A stretch of DNA of 64,000 bases, taken from positions 2,604,001-2,668,000 of the forward strand of contig NC_135202.1 of NCBI RefSeq assembly GCF_050948175.1. The letters run 5' to 3'. The notes under the pieces are model-generated. The model worked only from the letters and a program-made list of their open reading frames with translations, did not search any database and was not told where the DNA came from. A program made the translations under genes and the position numbers. Origin of the DNA: Xylocopa sonorina (taxonomy: Eukaryota > Arthropoda > Insecta > Hymenoptera > Apidae). How positions within the stretch are numbered: position 1 is the stretch's first letter; each line of letters begins with the position of its first letter. Of the stretch, positions 62,565 to 64,000 are shown piece after piece.

Positions 62565-62794
62565 CCGGTAGCCTCGCGGAAACGATGAAACTGGAGCCCT
62601 ACCAAATGTATCAGACGTCACCGCCTAGTCACCAGCAACAGACAGGACCGCCACCTTCTTATTACGAGGCCCAATATCAAAGGAGCAATAGCCTGTCAAC
62701 GGGGTCGTCCTCTTTCGCTCTTCAGCCGACCCCGCAATCGGCGAATCAGCAGAGATGCCAGATTCACGGTCTGCAACCGTGCGCCTGTCAAATG
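62565..62794 (+). CDS. foxo: FOXO exon, Pro/Gln/Ser-rich central region
   Basis: The acceptor is AACGTAG after a pyrimidine-rich run (CTTTTCACCGTTC); the donor is a consensus AATG/GTGAGT. The exon encodes residues 146-221, starting GSLAETMKLEPYQMY and then TSPPSHQQQTGPPPSYYEAQYQ. This includes a PPSY sequence that fits the PPxY consensus for WW domains. It closes with CQIHGLQPCACQM, a Cys/His cluster also visible in fly FOXO as I remember it. The exon begins with two bases that complete an Ala codon and ends in phase 0. It lies in the disordered part between the AKT region and the activation domain. Confidence 0.93.
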
Positions 62795-63086
62795 GTGAGT
62801 GGAAAAACCTTCAAATCTTAAGTTTCTACCATTTTTCGATTATCGCTTCATCCGTTTTCGGTGTACGAAGGATCATTTTTAAACGTTGATTACACGGTTT
62901 CACTTCGAAGCATAATTCATGGATTCGTAATTGATCCGATCACGTTTTTAAGCGATTATGAATTATCTACCAGTCGAATCGTCTTGTTTTTCTTGTCCGC
63001 TTTCGGAAAACATCGATGTCTAATTTTCAACTCGTTATCGTACCAAAATAACCATCGGTTCTCCTCCTTTCTATGTAAAACATCAG
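62795..63086 (+). other. foxo: foxo intron, 292 bases
   Basis: The intron runs from GTGAGT to ACATCAG. It holds AT-rich sequence with no other signal that I recognise. Confidence 0.85.
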
Positions 63087-63236
63087 AACTTGAGTCCAGT
63101 AGCGGGAATGTCGCCGTCCTACCAGCAGAGCGAGCCAAGTCCCACGGCATTAGGAAGTAATCAACAGCAAACCCTTCAGTACATAATGCAGACGCAACAA
63201 TGCCAACAGACACAGCAACAACAGCAACAGCAACAA

Positions 63237-63270
<34 letters not shown>

Positions 63271-63443
63271 CGCAAAGCGGCGCGACGGGTTCCAGGGCAG
63301 CGCAAACACCCACACCTTGCGGGCCGACACCCAGCACGATGATGGGCCAACTGATGGGTGCTCTCAACAATTCCACGCTCCTTGACGATTTGAACATTAA
63401 CATCGAATCGTTGCACGGCGGTTTCGACTGCAACGTCGAGGAG
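63087..63443 (+). CDS. foxo: FOXO exon with polyglutamine tract and start of activation domain
   Basis: The exon (119 codons, phase 0 at both ends) follows acceptor AACATCAG and ends at donor GGAG/GTATAT. It begins NLSPVAGMSPSYQQSEPSP, matching the Ser-Pro repeats of insect FOXO. It then carries 19 consecutive Gln codons (63213-63269) in a mix of CAG and CAA. After a linker rich in Thr-Pro it reaches NNSTLLDDLNINIESLHGGFDCNVEE, which corresponds to the start of the conserved FOXO transactivation segment (the 'LECDMES' region in human FOXO1). Glutamine tracts of this kind vary in length between insects. If the following 76-base intron were retained, the frame would stop at 63480-63482. Confidence 0.95.
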
Positions 63444-63519
63444 GTATATAGATTCTTTATTCGAATTCAACGTTCGCGATAGCGCGCTGAAGGAACGAAA
63501 GAGACGCTCGCAATTTCAG

Positions 63520-63741
63520 GTAATCAAACACGAGCTGTCGATGGACGGAACGTTAGACTTCAACTTCCAACAAGGGGTGATGGGCACAGCCGCGATCCAA
63601 GTGAGCGACAGCAACGTCGGCCAGAACGGTGCCGTGTCCCAGAACAACGTGGTCGGCACGACAGCCGGAAACGCGCCCGCAGGAGTCTACGTGAGCACCA
63701 ACGCGGCGACTCCTGCTGCACCTCCCTCGTGGGTTCACTAG
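63520..63741 (+). CDS. foxo: FOXO last coding exon (C-terminal activation domain, ends SWVH)
   Basis: Acceptor AATTTCAG, phase 0. The exon encodes VIKHELSMDGTLDFNF, the core of the conserved C-terminal transactivation domain (human equivalent ELMDADGLDFNF). It continues with an Asn/Gly/Ala/Val-rich tail and ends in PPSWVH and a TAG stop at 63739-63741. Fly FOXO ends SWVH and human FOXO1 ends SWVPG, so this is the ancestral C-terminus. Together with the preceding exons it gives 413 residues in this window. The 100 bases after the stop remain open in the same frame and end in a strong donor, so this may not be the only end of the protein. Confidence 0.95.
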   Translation, partial: VIKHELSMDGTLDFNFQQGVMGTAAIQVSDSNVGQNGAVSQNNVVGTTAGNAPAGVYVSTNAATPAAPPSWVH

Positions 63742-63841
63742 CAGTGGACCCCACTGCCCTCGACACCCCCGTCGTCCTTGTCATCGTCGTTACTAGACGG
63801 ACAGGAGAACTTCCACAGACCGTCCGAGGGACAGTTCATCG
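63742..63841 (+). other. foxo: Open post-stop extension of foxo reaching a splice donor
   Basis: Directly after the TAG stop, the same frame reads QWTPLPSTPPSSLSSSLLDG then QENFHRPSEGQFI for 33 codons without a stop. One further base (G) follows, then a perfect GTGAGT donor at 63842. Codon use is GC-rich and TCG-rich like the preceding exon. The region may be translated after stop readthrough, or after splicing into the acceptors at 63741 or 63744 (both in phase with the exon ending at 63443). It could also be plain 3' untranslated sequence that contains an intron. In that last case the stop would sit 100 bases before an exon junction, a context that can trigger nonsense-mediated decay. Confidence 0.55.
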
Positions 63842-64000
63842 GTGAGTCTCAGTTTTCCTTACCTTTCACCGCGAGGAATTTTATACGGACCGCTTCGTGG
63901 AGATGCGCGTGGTAAATCTTAGTAATCTTTTCGTGGCTTTTAGACATTACTTTCATCATCTCACCGTGTAACGCGCTTTATTTTCGTTCGTATTTAATTG
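63842..64000 (+). other. foxo: Probable downstream foxo intron (start)
   Basis: The stretch starts with GTGAGT, a consensus 5' splice site, and runs to the window edge without an acceptor that I would call. It is AT-richer than the preceding exon. If the donor is not used, it is 3' untranslated sequence. No polyadenylation signal AATAAA is visible in it. Confidence 0.45.

Overview
The window looks like a piece of an insect chromosome, most likely from a hymenopteran (bee, wasp or ant). It has spliced genes with GT-AG introns, no bacterial-style gene packing, very abundant CpG dinucleotides alternating with AT-rich stretches, and many (GA)n/(CT)n microsatellites. The encoded protein resembles insect FOXO. 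The species is inferred, not proven.

One gene can be supported: foxo, the forkhead transcription factor of the insulin/AKT pathway, on the + strand. Only its 3' part is here. Six coding exons lie between 60199 and 63741, joined by introns of 83, 1227, 623, 292 and 76 bases. All exon joins keep the reading frame, giving 413 codons plus a stop. They encode the second half of the forkhead domain (from the recognition helix on), two AKT-type phosphorylation sites, a Ser/Thr/Pro- and Gln-rich region, and the C-terminal transactivation segment ending in SWVH. The first coding exon, carrying the N-terminus and the start of the forkhead domain, is not in the window, so it must lie upstream.

Positions 1-60198 are therefore read as the 3' part of one very long foxo intron. 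No other protein family, tRNA, rRNA or transposon was recognised in it. It holds simple repeats, CpG-rich islands, AT-rich blocks, a strong G-quadruplex candidate near 8.9 kb, and at 21119 a textbook recursive-splice (ratchet) site: branch point, pyrimidine tract and a CAG joined directly to GTGAGT.

Two observations near the gene deserve most attention. First, a previously unlisted 33-base in-frame cassette microexon (60926-60958) falls exactly at the arginine that starts the third AKT site. Including it would destroy the RxRxxS motif. A long CU tract, a likely PTB-type repressor platform, lies just upstream. Second, after the TAG stop at 63739-63741 the same frame stays open for 33 more codons and ends in a perfect GTGAGT donor. 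The stop also sits inside a NAGNAG acceptor (CACTAGCAG) that is in phase with the preceding exon. This suggests an alternative FOXO C-terminus made by stop-codon readthrough or by alternative splicing.
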